Shown here: piece by piece, positions 1-6,656 of the stretch
How positions within the stretch are numbered: the stretch's first letter is position 1
How the letters are laid out: each line of letters starts with the position of its first letter
NCBI RefSeq assembly: GCF_965139615.1
Contig: NZ_CBCSIQ010000043.1
Location: forward strand, 1-12,490
DNA: 12,490 nucleotides
Direction: 5' to 3'
Source: Kerstersia similis
Lineage (GTDB): Bacteria > Pseudomonadota > Gammaproteobacteria > Burkholderiales > Burkholderiaceae_B
Made by a program: the position numbers and the translations under genes
The notes under the pieces: model-generated
Told to the model about the DNA's origin: nothing
Database searches by the model: none
The model's input: the letters and a program-made list of their open reading frames with translations, nothing else

Positions 1-84
1 CATCTGTACCACCTGGAGTTTGAAGGCGGCATCAAAGGTTCTACGAATACGGGTCATATCTTGCTGGGCTCTCGGTGGAATCAT
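1..84 (-). CDS. IS3-family transposase OrfA, N-terminal part (partial at window edge)
   Basis: The minus-strand frame from the ATG at 84 encodes 28 residues before the edge. The segment RRTFDAAFKLQVVQM (residues 14-28) is the characteristic opening of the helix-turn-helix DNA-binding protein OrfA of IS3-family elements, where a basic run is followed by the first helix. In IS3 elements OrfA binds the terminal repeats and is fused to the DDE integrase OrfB by a programmed -1 frameshift. A second in-frame ATG at 57 is an alternative start. The ATG at 84 has only weak ribosome-binding sequence, as is common in IS elements. Whether the full element is intact cannot be judged. Confidence 0.7.
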   Translation of the reverse strand, partial: MIPPRAQQDMTRIRRTFDAAFKLQVVQM

Positions 85-116
85 CCCCTATCGAGGTGTC
101 CATCTGAATTAGACCA
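1..116 (-). mobile_element. IS3-family insertion sequence, terminal fragment (continues beyond the window)
   Basis: Read on the minus strand, this begins at 116 with TGGTCTAATTCAGATGGACA, which looks like an IS3-type terminal inverted repeat starting with TG, and 32 bases later enters an open frame resembling the start of an IS3 orfA. No other end, orfB or target-site duplication can be seen, because the element runs off the left edge. The boundary at 116 is inferred from the TG start and from the change to unrelated sequence on the tetR side. The exact IS group cannot be assigned from one end. Confidence 0.7.
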
Positions 117-189
117 GAACAACCAGCCCCTAGCCTTGGCAGCAGTTAGCTGGCGTACCCACGCGGCCGTTGCCTGAACAGCCCTCAGT
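117..189. other. Intergenic spacer between IS end and tetR stop
   Basis: These 73 bases hold no open frame. On the minus strand, downstream of the tetR stop, a loose hairpin can be drawn (CCAGC at 149-153 complement against GCTGG at 123-127 complement, with an inner CCAAGG). It is followed by a few Ts and might act as a terminator, but the pairing is too short to call. The IS inserted just beyond the 3' end of the tetR gene, so it need not have damaged it. Confidence 0.4.
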
Positions 190-891
190 TCAGGGCGCCG
201 CGATCGGCACTTTGTCGCTGTCTGGCAGGAGCAGCAAGTGCATGGCTTTGCGATGCGTTTCCCGCATTTGCGTTATTTCAGCCTGCGCGATGTCTTCAGG
301 AAAAATCATGCGCATGACAGCGGCGCGCACAAGTGGTGCAGTGATGAAACCGAAATCATCGCTTACCGGGCTGGGCTTCATCTGGCCCGCCGCCACGTAT
401 TCCGCTATCCGCCGTTCCTGTTCCGTACGGATGGGAACGAATCCTTCACAGAACCAGCGCCGGATCAAACCAGGCATCCGGTAGCCTTCCATGACCAACA
501 AACGGATCGTTGCAATGGATTGCGAGGATAAGCGGTCGTATGCGTCATCAATGAATGCGTCTATCACCTCGCTTGCGCTCTTGCCTTCCTGCAAGGGAGT
601 CCAGAACGTCTCCGATGGCTCCAGCAGTTGCCGTAGCAAGGTTTCAAATATCGCTTCCTTATCCGAAAAATGCACGTAGAGGTTGCTTTGCGTCGTGCCC
701 GCGCGCTTGGCAATCTTCGCGGTCGTCGCCCCTGCAAATCCCAATGTCGAGAACTCCACCAGAGCGGCATCCAGGATTTGCTGGCGCCGTACCTCCGGTG
801 ATAGCCGCAGACGCTTCTTGGACGCAGTGAAGGCGGCCTTCGGATTCAAGGCGCGTGTGCTGCCCTCATGTTGCGGCGGAAGCTGGCTCAT
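190..891 (-). CDS. TetR/AcrR-family transcriptional repressor of the adjacent ABC exporter
   Basis: Counting from the ATG at 891 the protein has 233 residues. A Ser/Lys/Arg-rich N-terminal tail (1-34) precedes a typical TetR helix-turn-helix at about 35-82, with RRQQILDAAL, the recognition stretch TTAKIAKRAGTTQSNLYVHF and the KEAIFETLL start of helix 4. The rest is the variable ligand-binding and dimerisation domain. The frame also opens at a TTG at 933, but 891 is preferred because it is an ATG with GGAAA about seven bases upstream and family members rarely carry a longer tail. It is divergent from the RbbA-like exporter gene across 217 bases holding two palindromes, so it very probably represses that operon and itself, with release by an unknown, perhaps toxic, ligand. 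The ligand cannot be read from the sequence. Confidence 0.9.
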   Translation of the reverse strand: MSQLPPQHEGSTRALNPKAAFTASKKRLRLSPEVRRQQILDAALVEFSTLGFAGATTAKIAKRAGTTQSNLYVHFSDKEAIFETLLRQLLEPSETFWTPLQEGKSASEVIDAFIDDAYDRLSSQSIATIRLLVMEGYRMPGLIRRWFCEGFVPIRTEQERRIAEYVAAGQMKPSPVSDDFGFITAPLVRAAVMRMIFPEDIAQAEITQMRETHRKAMHLLLLPDSDKVPIAAP

Positions 892-958
892 AGTCGAATT
901 TCCTGCATGGTTAACGCTATGCGATGGTATCAAGAACCCTGGCCTGGATGAGCCTGAA

Positions 959-984
959 TTTTAATGATCAATCAATCATTAAAA
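959..984. promoter_or_regulatory. Palindromic operator 1 (tetR side)
   Basis: Arms TTTTAATGAT (959-968) and ATCATTAAAA (975-984) are perfect inverted repeats around a 6-base centre. The core half-site TTAATGAT is shared with operator 2. Its centre lies about 31 bases, close to three helical turns, from the centre of operator 2, so two repressor dimers could sit on the same DNA face. It lies 68 bases upstream of the tetR ATG and probably overlaps that gene's promoter. Binding by this TetR is inferred from position and symmetry. Confidence 0.75.
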
Positions 985-991
985 TGATACA

Positions 992-1013
992 TTAATGATC
1001 AGCTGATCATTAA
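992..1013. promoter_or_regulatory. Palindromic operator 2 (exporter side), perfect 22-bp palindrome
   Basis: The 22 bases are a perfect palindrome: the left half TTAATGATCAG is followed immediately by its own reverse complement. It ends 95 bases before the ATG of the ABC exporter gene, where it would block or overlap the exporter promoter. No promoter hexamers stand out clearly in this AT-rich patch, so none is assigned. The match in half-site to operator 1 and the divergent TetR gene make a repressor-binding role very likely. Confidence 0.8.
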
Positions 1014-1108
1014 CCCCCTCGCCGACCTTGTGTTGCTGTTCCGGCGGAACTGCTGTCTTCGGGTTCCACCAGCATCTTCCGCACGACCGGAAAAAATCGG
1101 ATATTTGT

Positions 1109-3874
1109 ATGTCTGCTGAAATCCTCTTTGCCGGATCTTCACCTCAAGCCGCCGCACCAGTCATCCGCATTTGTGACGTGCATTTGCATTACGGCAAGAC
1201 TGAAGCGTTGAAGGGCGTCACGCTGGAGATTCCCGCCGGGAAGATGATCGGCTTGATCGGCCCTGACGGCGTCGGGAAATCCAGTCTTCTGTCATTGATT
1301 GCGGGCGCACGTGCCATACAGACGGGACAGATCTGGGTACTCGATGGCGATATGGCGAGTCGCAGCCATCGCAATGCAATATGCCCGCGAATTGCCTATA
1401 TGCCCCAGGGCCTGGGCAAGAATCTTTATCCCACACTTTCGGTCGAAGAAAACCTGCAATTTTTTGCCCGGCTGTTCGGCCATGATGCGGTCGAGCGCCG
1501 CCGCCGCATCGACATGCTGACCCAGGCCACGGGACTGCATGGTTTTCTTGCCCGTCCCGCAGGCAAGCTTTCCGGCGGCATGAAGCAAAAACTGGGCCTG
1601 TGCTGCGCATTGATTCACGATCCGGACCTGTTGATCCTGGATGAGCCCACTACTGGCGTGGATCCGTTGGCGCGCGCGCAGTTCTGGGAGTTGATTCGCC
1701 ACATCCGCATCGACCGTCCTGGGATGAGCGTGCTGGTCGCAACCGCTTATATGGACGAAGCCCAGGGATTTGATTGGCTGGTTGCCATGGACGACGGCCA
1801 GGTTCTGGCAATGGGCACGCCAGCCGAACTGCTGGAGAGCACGGGCAGCACCTCACTGGAAACGGCATTCATCGCCTTATTGCCCGAAGAAAAAAAACGC
1901 GGCCATGAGCCTGTCGTGATTCCACCGCTTGCCGTCCAAGACGATGACATCGCCATCGAAGCAAAGGATTTGACGATGCGATTCGGTGATTTCATCGCCG
2001 TGGATCATGTCAATTTCAGCATCCGCCGCGGCGAGATCTTCGGCTTCCTGGGCTCCAACGGCTGCGGTAAGTCAACCACCATGAAGATGCTGACGGGCTT
2101 GCTACCGGCCAGCGAAGGCAAAGCCTGGCTGTTCGGCCATGAGGTCGATCCGCACGACCTGGATACCCGAAGACGTGTCGGCTACATGTCACAGGCATTT
2201 TCCCTCTACGCGGAACTCACCGTCGAACAGAATCTTGTTCTGCATGCGCGACTGTTCCATGTATCGCCTGCCGACATACCGGATCGGGTCATCGAAATGG
2301 CAAGGCGCTTCGACCTGGAACGCGTACTCGACGAACTCCCCGAATCGCTGCCTCTGGGCATGCGCCAGCGCCTGTCGCTGGCAGTGGCCATGGTGCACAA
2401 GCCGGAACTGCTGATCCTAGACGAACCCACTTCCGGTGTGGATCCCGTTGCCCGGGATGCCTTCTGGCGCTTGCTGGCCGAACTCTCGCGCCGCGACAAG
2501 GTCACCATTTTCATCTCCACGCACTTCATGAACGAGGCCGAACGCTGCGACCGCATGTCCATGATGCACGCCGGCAAGGTGCTCGATAGCGATACCCCTG
2601 CCAAGCTCGTAGAAAAGCGGGGAACGGCGACCCTGGAGGAAGCGTTCATCGGCTACTTGATCGAGGCCGGCGGTGGCACCCCGTCCGGTGCACCACCAGC
2701 GCTCGCCGATGCCAGCGAGCAAGCGATGCAGACCCGCGATGCGCCACACAAGCCCTTCAGCCTGCAGCGTCTCTACAGCTATCTCTGGCGGGAATCGCTG
2801 GAACTGCAGCGCGATCCAGTGCGCGCCACCCTGGCTCTGGCCGGTTCGCTGATCCTCATGATTGTGATGGGATTTGGCATAGGCAACGACGTCAGTGACA
2901 TACGCTACGCCGTGCTGGACCGAGACCAGACCTCGCAAAGTAACCGCTATGCCCTGGATATCGGCGGATCCCGCTATTTTGCGGAGCAGCCCCCTATTCT
3001 CGACGACGCCGACATGGACCGGCGCATGAGAAATGGCGAATTGACGCTAGCCATAGAAATTCCCCCCGGCTTTGGGCGTGATTTGTCGCGTGGCAAAGAC
3101 GTCGCCATCGGGGCCTGGTTCGACGGTTCGATGCCGCAACTGGCAGAAACAGTTCAGGGCTACATCCAGGGCATGCACCAGCATTGGCTGGCAGAAGAAG
3201 CCCGGATGCAAGGTGGGGCAAGCGCCAGCGTGGTCTCTGTAGAAAATCGGTTTCGCTACAACCCTGACGTCAAGAGCCTGCCCTCCATGGTGCCGGCAGT
3301 CATCCCCCTGCTGCTCATGATGCTGCCGGCCATGTTGACGGCACTGGCCGTCGTCCGTGAGAAGGAAATGGGCTCAATCATCAATCTCTACGTCACGCCC
3401 GTCACACGCACTGAATTTCTGCTTGGAAAGCAATTGCCCTACGTCGGGCTGGCAATGATCAACTTCTTGCTGATGACGGCAATGGCCGTGACCATCTTCG
3501 ATGTGCCGGTCACAGGCAGTTTCACCGCCCTCGTCATTGCCTCGCTTTTATTCTGCCTGATCTCGACCGGCATGGGGCTGCTGGCATCGGCAGTCACTAA
3601 AAGCCAGATCGCCGCGATGTTCTTTGCCATGGTTGGAACACTCCTGCCCACCATGCAGTACGGCGGGATGCTGGACCCGGTGTCTTCTATGGAAGGATCG
3701 GCCCGAATCATCGGTGAAATCTATCCAGCCAGCCACATGTTCACGATCAGCCGTGGTGTCTTCAACAAAGCACTGGGCTTCGGAGAACTCGCCCAATACT
3801 TCTGGCCACTGTTGCTGGCCGTGCCGGTAATTATCGGCCTGGCCATTGCGCTACTGAAGAAACAGGAGCGGTGA
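1109..3874 (+). CDS. rbbA: RbbA/YhiH-like ABC exporter: two ATPase domains fused to an ABC-2 permease
   Basis: The 921-residue protein has the length and layout of E. coli RbbA (YhiH). First ATPase domain: Walker A GPDGVGKS (51-58), Q-loop Q100, signature LSGGM (154-158), Walker B LLILDEP (174-180). Second ATPase domain: Walker A GSNGCGKST (315-323), Q362, Walker B LLILDEP (434-440), H-loop H472. The C-terminal ABC-2 permease half has membrane segments near 573-591, 727-749, 779-799, 804-828, 832-850 and 896-916, with a periplasmic loop between the first two and the EKEMGSI motif at 751-757. The first domain has Ala212 where the H-loop His should be, and the second has LPLGM (414-418) instead of LSGGQ, so the two ATP sites are probably unequal. 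The ATG at 1109 is chosen over an in-frame TTG at 1028, whose extra residues look like antisense of the leader. It probably pairs with the next gene as an inner-membrane exporter; E. coli RbbA has also been reported as a ribosome-associated ATPase. Substrate unknown. Confidence 0.92.
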   Translation: MSAEILFAGSSPQAAAPVIRICDVHLHYGKTEALKGVTLEIPAGKMIGLIGPDGVGKSSLLSLIAGARAIQTGQIWVLDGDMASRSHRNAICPRIAYMPQGLGKNLYPTLSVEENLQFFARLFGHDAVERRRRIDMLTQATGLHGFLARPAGKLSGGMKQKLGLCCALIHDPDLLILDEPTTGVDPLARAQFWELIRHIRIDRPGMSVLVATAYMDEAQGFDWLVAMDDGQVLAMGTPAELLESTGSTSLETAFIALLPEEKKRGHEPVVIPPLAVQDDDIAIEAKDLTMRFGDFIAVDHVNFSIRRGEIFGFLGSNGCGKSTTMKMLTGLLPASEGKAWLFGHEVDPHDLDTRRRVGYMSQAFSLYAELTVEQNLVLHARLFHVSPADIPDRVIEMARRFDLERVLDELPESLPLGMRQRLSLAVAMVHKPELLILDEPTSGVDPVARDAFWRLLAELSRRDKVTIFISTHFMNEAERCDRMSMMHAGKVLDSDTPAKLVEKRGTATLEEAFIGYLIEAGGGTPSGAPPALADASEQAMQTRDAPHKPFSLQRLYSYLWRESLELQRDPVRATLALAGSLILMIVMGFGIGNDVSDIRYAVLDRDQTSQSNRYALDIGGSRYFAEQPPILDDADMDRRMRNGELTLAIEIPPGFGRDLSRGKDVAIGAWFDGSMPQLAETVQGYIQGMHQHWLAEEARMQGGASASVVSVENRFRYNPDVKSLPSMVPAVIPLLLMMLPAMLTALAVVREKEMGSIINLYVTPVTRTEFLLGKQLPYVGLAMINFLLMTAMAVTIFDVPVTGSFTALVIASLLFCLISTGMGLLASAVTKSQIAAMFFAMVGTLLPTMQYGGMLDPVSSMEGSARIIGEIYPASHMFTISRGVFNKALGFGELAQYFWPLLLAVPVIIGLAIALLKKQER

Positions 3875-3875
3875 T

Positions 3876-5012
3876 ATGAAGAAGCAGCCAGGCAAAATCG
3901 CCAATATCTACTATCTTGGCGTCAAGGAGTTGTGGAGCCTTTGGCGTGATCCCGTCATGTTGATTCTGATCGTGTTCACGTTCACGTTTTCCGTGTATTC
4001 GTCCGCCACCTCCATGCCCGATACGCTCAACAATGCGCCCATAGCGATCGCGGACGAAGATCACTCACGGTTATCACAGCGCATTGCCTCGGCCTTCTCG
4101 CCGCCTCATTTCACGCGGCCATTCATGATCGACCAGGCCGAGGTGGATCTCGGCATGGACTCGGGCATCTACACCTTCGCGCTCATCATTCCGCCCAACT
4201 TCCAGCGTGATGTCCTGGCCGGACGCGACGCCCAGATCCAGCTCAATACCGACGCCACTCGCATGACGCAAGCCTTCATCGGCAGCGGCTTCATTCAGCA
4301 GGTGATATCGGGCGAAATCGACGAGTTCATCAAACGCTATCGAGATAATCCCCCTCCTCCCGTCGCGTTGGAGCTGCGCGCACGTTTCAACCCGACGCTG
4401 GACCAATCCTGGTTCGGAAGCCTGTCGCAAATCATCAACCAGATCACCATGCTCTCCATCATCCTGGCAGGCGCGGCGTTGATTCGTGAGCGTGAGCACG
4501 GCACCGTTGAACACCTGCTGGTGATGCCCGTCACGCCAGCCGAAATCATGCTGGCAAAAATCTGGTCCATGGGCGTCGTCGTGTTGCTCGCTTCAGCCCT
4601 GTCCTTGCATCTGGTCGTACGTTGGGCGCTGAACGTCCCTGTGGCCGGCTCGCTCACCCTGTTCTTCTTCGGCGCCGGCCTGCTGTTATTCGCCACCACC
4701 TCATTAGGCATTTTTATGGCCACCATCGCCAGAAACATGCCCCAATTCGGCATGCTGACGGTGCTGATTCTGCTACCGCTGCAAATGCTGTCCGGCGGCA
4801 GCACCCCACGCGAAAGCATGCCGCCCCTGTTGCAAGATGTCATGCTGGTCGCACCCACCACGCATTTTGTGCAGTTCGGTCAAGCCATCCTCTTCCGTGG
4901 TGCCGGCCTGGACGCCGTCTGGCCACAACTCATGGCAATGGCGCTGATCGGTATCGCGCTATTCACGTTTTCACTTGCGCGTTTTCGCAAAGCGATTGGG
5001 AAAATGGCTTGA
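3876..5012 (+). CDS. yhhJ: YhhJ-like ABC-2 family permease, partner of the RbbA-like protein
   Basis: The 378-residue protein matches the size and plan of YhhJ/YbhS-type ABC-2 permeases. After a cytoplasmic helix with WRDP (22-26) comes membrane segment 1 (about 25-43), then a periplasmic domain (about 44-180). A cluster of five segments follows at about 186-203, 232-250, 259-285, 290-305 and 350-368. The conserved amphipathic stretch REREHGTVEHLLVMPVTPAE (204-223), which contacts the ATPase in this family, sits between segments 2 and 3. It starts one base after the rbbA stop, with AGGAG at 3864-3868 as a well-spaced ribosome-binding site, so the two are co-transcribed and translationally coupled. 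It should dimerise with the permease half of RbbA. A HlyD-like adaptor (YhiI in E. coli) normally completes the set but is not in this window. Confidence 0.92.
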   Translation: MKKQPGKIANIYYLGVKELWSLWRDPVMLILIVFTFTFSVYSSATSMPDTLNNAPIAIADEDHSRLSQRIASAFSPPHFTRPFMIDQAEVDLGMDSGIYTFALIIPPNFQRDVLAGRDAQIQLNTDATRMTQAFIGSGFIQQVISGEIDEFIKRYRDNPPPPVALELRARFNPTLDQSWFGSLSQIINQITMLSIILAGAALIREREHGTVEHLLVMPVTPAEIMLAKIWSMGVVVLLASALSLHLVVRWALNVPVAGSLTLFFFGAGLLLFATTSLGIFMATIARNMPQFGMLTVLILLPLQMLSGGSTPRESMPPLLQDVMLVAPTTHFVQFGQAILFRGAGLDAVWPQLMAMALIGIALFTFSLARFRKAIGKMA

Positions 5013-5036
5013 TTCCGGAATACATTGCTTAGCCAT

Positions 5037-5063
5037 AGCCAGATAACGTTTCTACATCTGGCT
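5037..5063 (+). terminator. Possible hairpin downstream of the exporter operon
   Basis: AGCCAGAT (5037-5044) and ATCTGGCT (5056-5063) are perfect 8-base inverted repeats with an 11-base loop, 24 bases after the stop of the permease gene. The position suits a transcript end. No T-run follows, so if it works it would be as a Rho-assisted or mRNA-protecting stem rather than a classic intrinsic terminator. Confidence 0.4.
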
Positions 5064-5216
5064 CGTATGGGCTCCAATATTCAGGACATCACCTGATTTG
5101 TACCTTGATAGTTGGAGGGGCATACCACGAATACTGTCGCGCTTCTGCTCTGACGGAAGCTTGATATTCCGAGACAGCATTACCTAGTCATCACCGGAAC
5201 ATCAACTGGCACTGCA

Positions 5217-5250
5217 ATCCAGCAGGATAAGCCACACCTACCTGCTGGAT
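5217..5250. repeat. Perfect 10-bp inverted repeat
   Basis: ATCCAGCAGG (5217-5226) and CCTGCTGGAT (5241-5250) are exact reverse complements separated by 14 bases. It lies alone in non-coding DNA between two genes that converge on it, with no T-run on either side. It could be a bidirectional hairpin, a protein-binding palindrome or a recombination site. Confidence 0.5.
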
Positions 5251-5298
5251 CTGTGCAAAATTTCCTACATTAGCTTTACCGCTACGGCATCAGCCATC

Positions 5299-5329
5299 AA
5301 AAAAGCCCCCTCTCCACCGAGTTCAGGCT
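5299..5329 (-). terminator. Likely Rho-independent terminator of the GIY-YIG gene
   Basis: On the minus strand AGCC (5329-5326) pairs with GGCT (5308-5305), with an inner CTC/GAG pairing, and the stem is followed directly by six Ts (5304-5299). The stop codon of the GIY-YIG gene (5325-5323) lies in the first arm, so the gene ends inside its own terminator. The stem has internal mismatches, so strength is uncertain. Confidence 0.5.
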
Positions 5330-6102
5330 GGAAAGTATGTAAACCCATTCTGAACGGCCCTTACATCCGCCCCCTGAAGCTGAAGCCTACGTTGCGCAAG
5401 AGGATGTTCGTGAAGCTGTTGACCAACAAACTCCCATTTTTTTGACCGTGCGCCGTCACCATCATAAATGCCACGCGTAGATACCGTCGTACCTGCCGGA
5501 AACCAAGCGGCGACTGAATAGACTGCAACGGCAACACTGTCTGCGACACCTACAGCAATTTTATATTTCAGCTCCCCAGTTGCCGGGTCTATTTCCCTAG
5601 CCTTCGGCCCGACATTCCAATACTGACGAACAGAGTCATAAAGTTCAATTTCATCCATCGACGGCGAATAGGTTTGATTAATGAAAATCAATAAAACCGG
5701 CTCCGCATACTCTGACAACTCAACGGGCCGCGCTCCATACAAACGTTCGGCTGACAGCGCCGTCAACCTGCCTCGCTCCACGCCATGCCCACGTATGACA
5801 TTAGTCAAATTTTCCAGGCCAATGCTATCAATAACAGCCGCCTCTACCTCATAGACACTCTTCTCATCCAAGCCGGAACGAATGATATCTACGACAGGCT
5901 CCGCACCTTGCTTACGGATAGCCTCGATACGCCTTCCCTTTTCTCGTTCATCAGGAGCCACCTGAAGATGATTAAATGCTCTATTATTGAATGAAGCTTT
6001 TCCTACGTAAAAAATACTCCCATTAAATGGGTCTTTCAAAGCGTAAACATAATTTTGCAGCTGCTGAAGTGTCATGCTGCTAAAGCCTGAAAATTCCTGC
6101 AT
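5323..6102 (-). CDS. LEM-3-like GIY-YIG domain protein with EVE/PUA-like C-terminal half
   Basis: The 259-residue protein opens with a GIY-YIG nuclease fold: YVY (18-20) and FYVGK (31-35) are the two paired motifs, Arg41 is the likely catalytic arginine, and Glu87 in EVEAAVIDSIG is the likely metal ligand. LTN (99-101) and GHG (105-107) fit the LEM-3-like/COG3680 subgroup. From about 130 the pattern changes: ELYDSVRQYW, then YKIAVGVADSVAVAVYSVAAW, then KWEFVG, ending near QNGFTY. This matches the second half of many COG3680-type proteins, which I read as an EVE/PUA-like, nucleic-acid-binding fold (inference). The ATG at 6102 has only a weak GAAG upstream; Met10 (6075) is an alternative with no better site. 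It is divergent from the FtsK-gamma-like gene over an AT-rich gap. A role in DNA cleavage, for instance repair or defence, is plausible but its target is unknown. Confidence 0.8.
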   Translation of the reverse strand: MQEFSGFSSMTLQQLQNYVYALKDPFNGSIFYVGKASFNNRAFNHLQVAPDEREKGRRIEAIRKQGAEPVVDIIRSGLDEKSVYEVEAAVIDSIGLENLTNVIRGHGVERGRLTALSAERLYGARPVELSEYAEPVLLIFINQTYSPSMDEIELYDSVRQYWNVGPKAREIDPATGELKYKIAVGVADSVAVAVYSVAAWFPAGTTVSTRGIYDGDGARSKKWEFVGQQLHEHPLAQRRLQLQGADVRAVQNGFTYFPA

Positions 6103-6272
6103 TCTTCACACCATTAAAAAAATACCATTTAATTTAGAAAAACCAACAAACCTACACTCTAACAGAAAAATAAAAACCCAAACACATGGAATACATACAA
6201 TAGATCAAACTTCAGACAAAAAATGTCTCAAACAGGCATGAAAATACCAGCACCACACAAAAGGTCCACATC
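6103..6272. promoter_or_regulatory. AT-rich divergent promoter region with a small palindrome
   Basis: This 170-base, very AT-rich gap separates two diverging genes and must hold both promoters, though no hexamer pair is clear enough to assign. AGACA (6214-6218) and TGTCT (6224-6228) form a 15-base palindrome with an A-rich centre, 45 bases before the plus-strand start, a fitting place for an operator. The downstream WYL protein or the winged-helix protein itself are candidate binders (inference). Confidence 0.4.
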
Positions 6273-6587
6273 ATGCCCAATCACCTGAATAACGATCATT
6301 CCCATCCCATAGCCGCACCTTGTACTGACAGCTATACGACCACGCATGACCCGCTCTACCATGCAGCTTGCCAATACGTTCTGTTACGTCGTCGAGCATC
6401 AGTGTCATTGCTCCAGCTGCATTTCGGTATCGGCTACCGTCATGCCATCAGGCTGCTAGAAGCCATGGAAGCGGATAATTTAGTTACGGCGGCAGACGAT
6501 CAAGAGATGAGAAAAATACTGTTCACACAGTATCCTACGCAATCGGTAGCGCCGATATCAAGCCCCCCTATCAATCAAAATACATAG
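6273..6587 (+). CDS. Small stand-alone winged-helix protein resembling the FtsK gamma domain
   Basis: The 104-residue protein has a polar N-terminal tail (1-25) and then DPLYHAACQYVLLRRRASVS (26-45), LLQLHFGIGYRHAIRLLEAM (46-65) and a beta-hairpin region to about 87. This is the pattern of the FtsK C-terminal gamma domain, the winged helix that reads KOPS sequences on DNA (known form: DPLYDEAV..V....ASISLVQR.L.IGYNRAARLIEQME). There is no ATPase, so it is a domain on its own, not a truncated translocase. In FtsK gamma the recognition helix uses Asn, Arg and Glu at spacing i, i+4, i+7; here those places hold Arg56, Arg60 and Glu63, so the DNA target may differ. AAAAGG at 6259-6264 is a good ribosome-binding site. 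It precedes the WYL gene by 69 bases and may be co-transcribed with it. Confidence 0.75.
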   Translation: MPNHLNNDHSHPIAAPCTDSYTTTHDPLYHAACQYVLLRRRASVSLLQLHFGIGYRHAIRLLEAMEADNLVTAADDQEMRKILFTQYPTQSVAPISSPPINQNT

Positions 6588-6656
6588 ACATTGATTAGGT
6601 TCCGAACGGCTCAGCACTTTTCGAATAGCTTACTTCTGCAGCCTCTATGACTACTT

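Larger units (their letters stand above)
5013..5298. other. Non-coding boundary between the exporter operon and the accessory region
   Basis: No convincing gene is seen on either strand. The stretch contains two inverted repeats (5037-5063 and 5217-5250), listed separately, but no T-run after either, no tRNA and no IS end. It is where sequence composition shifts from the GC-rich exporter block to the AT-richer accessory block, so it may hide an old insertion boundary. Confidence 0.5.

Noticed and set aside
123..153. Intrinsic terminator for tetR
   Set aside because: Only five paired bases in the outer stem and a broken T-run; not strong enough to list.
892..933. TetR start at the upstream TTG
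   Set aside because: The ATG at 891 has a ribosome-binding site (GGAAA); the extension has none and no family support.
1028..1108. N-terminal extension of the RbbA-like protein from a TTG, or a HlyD remnant in the leader
   Set aside because: The extra residues are Cys/His-rich and unlike the family, while the ATG at 1109 gives the normal length. No HlyD-like pattern appears in any frame of 1014-1108.
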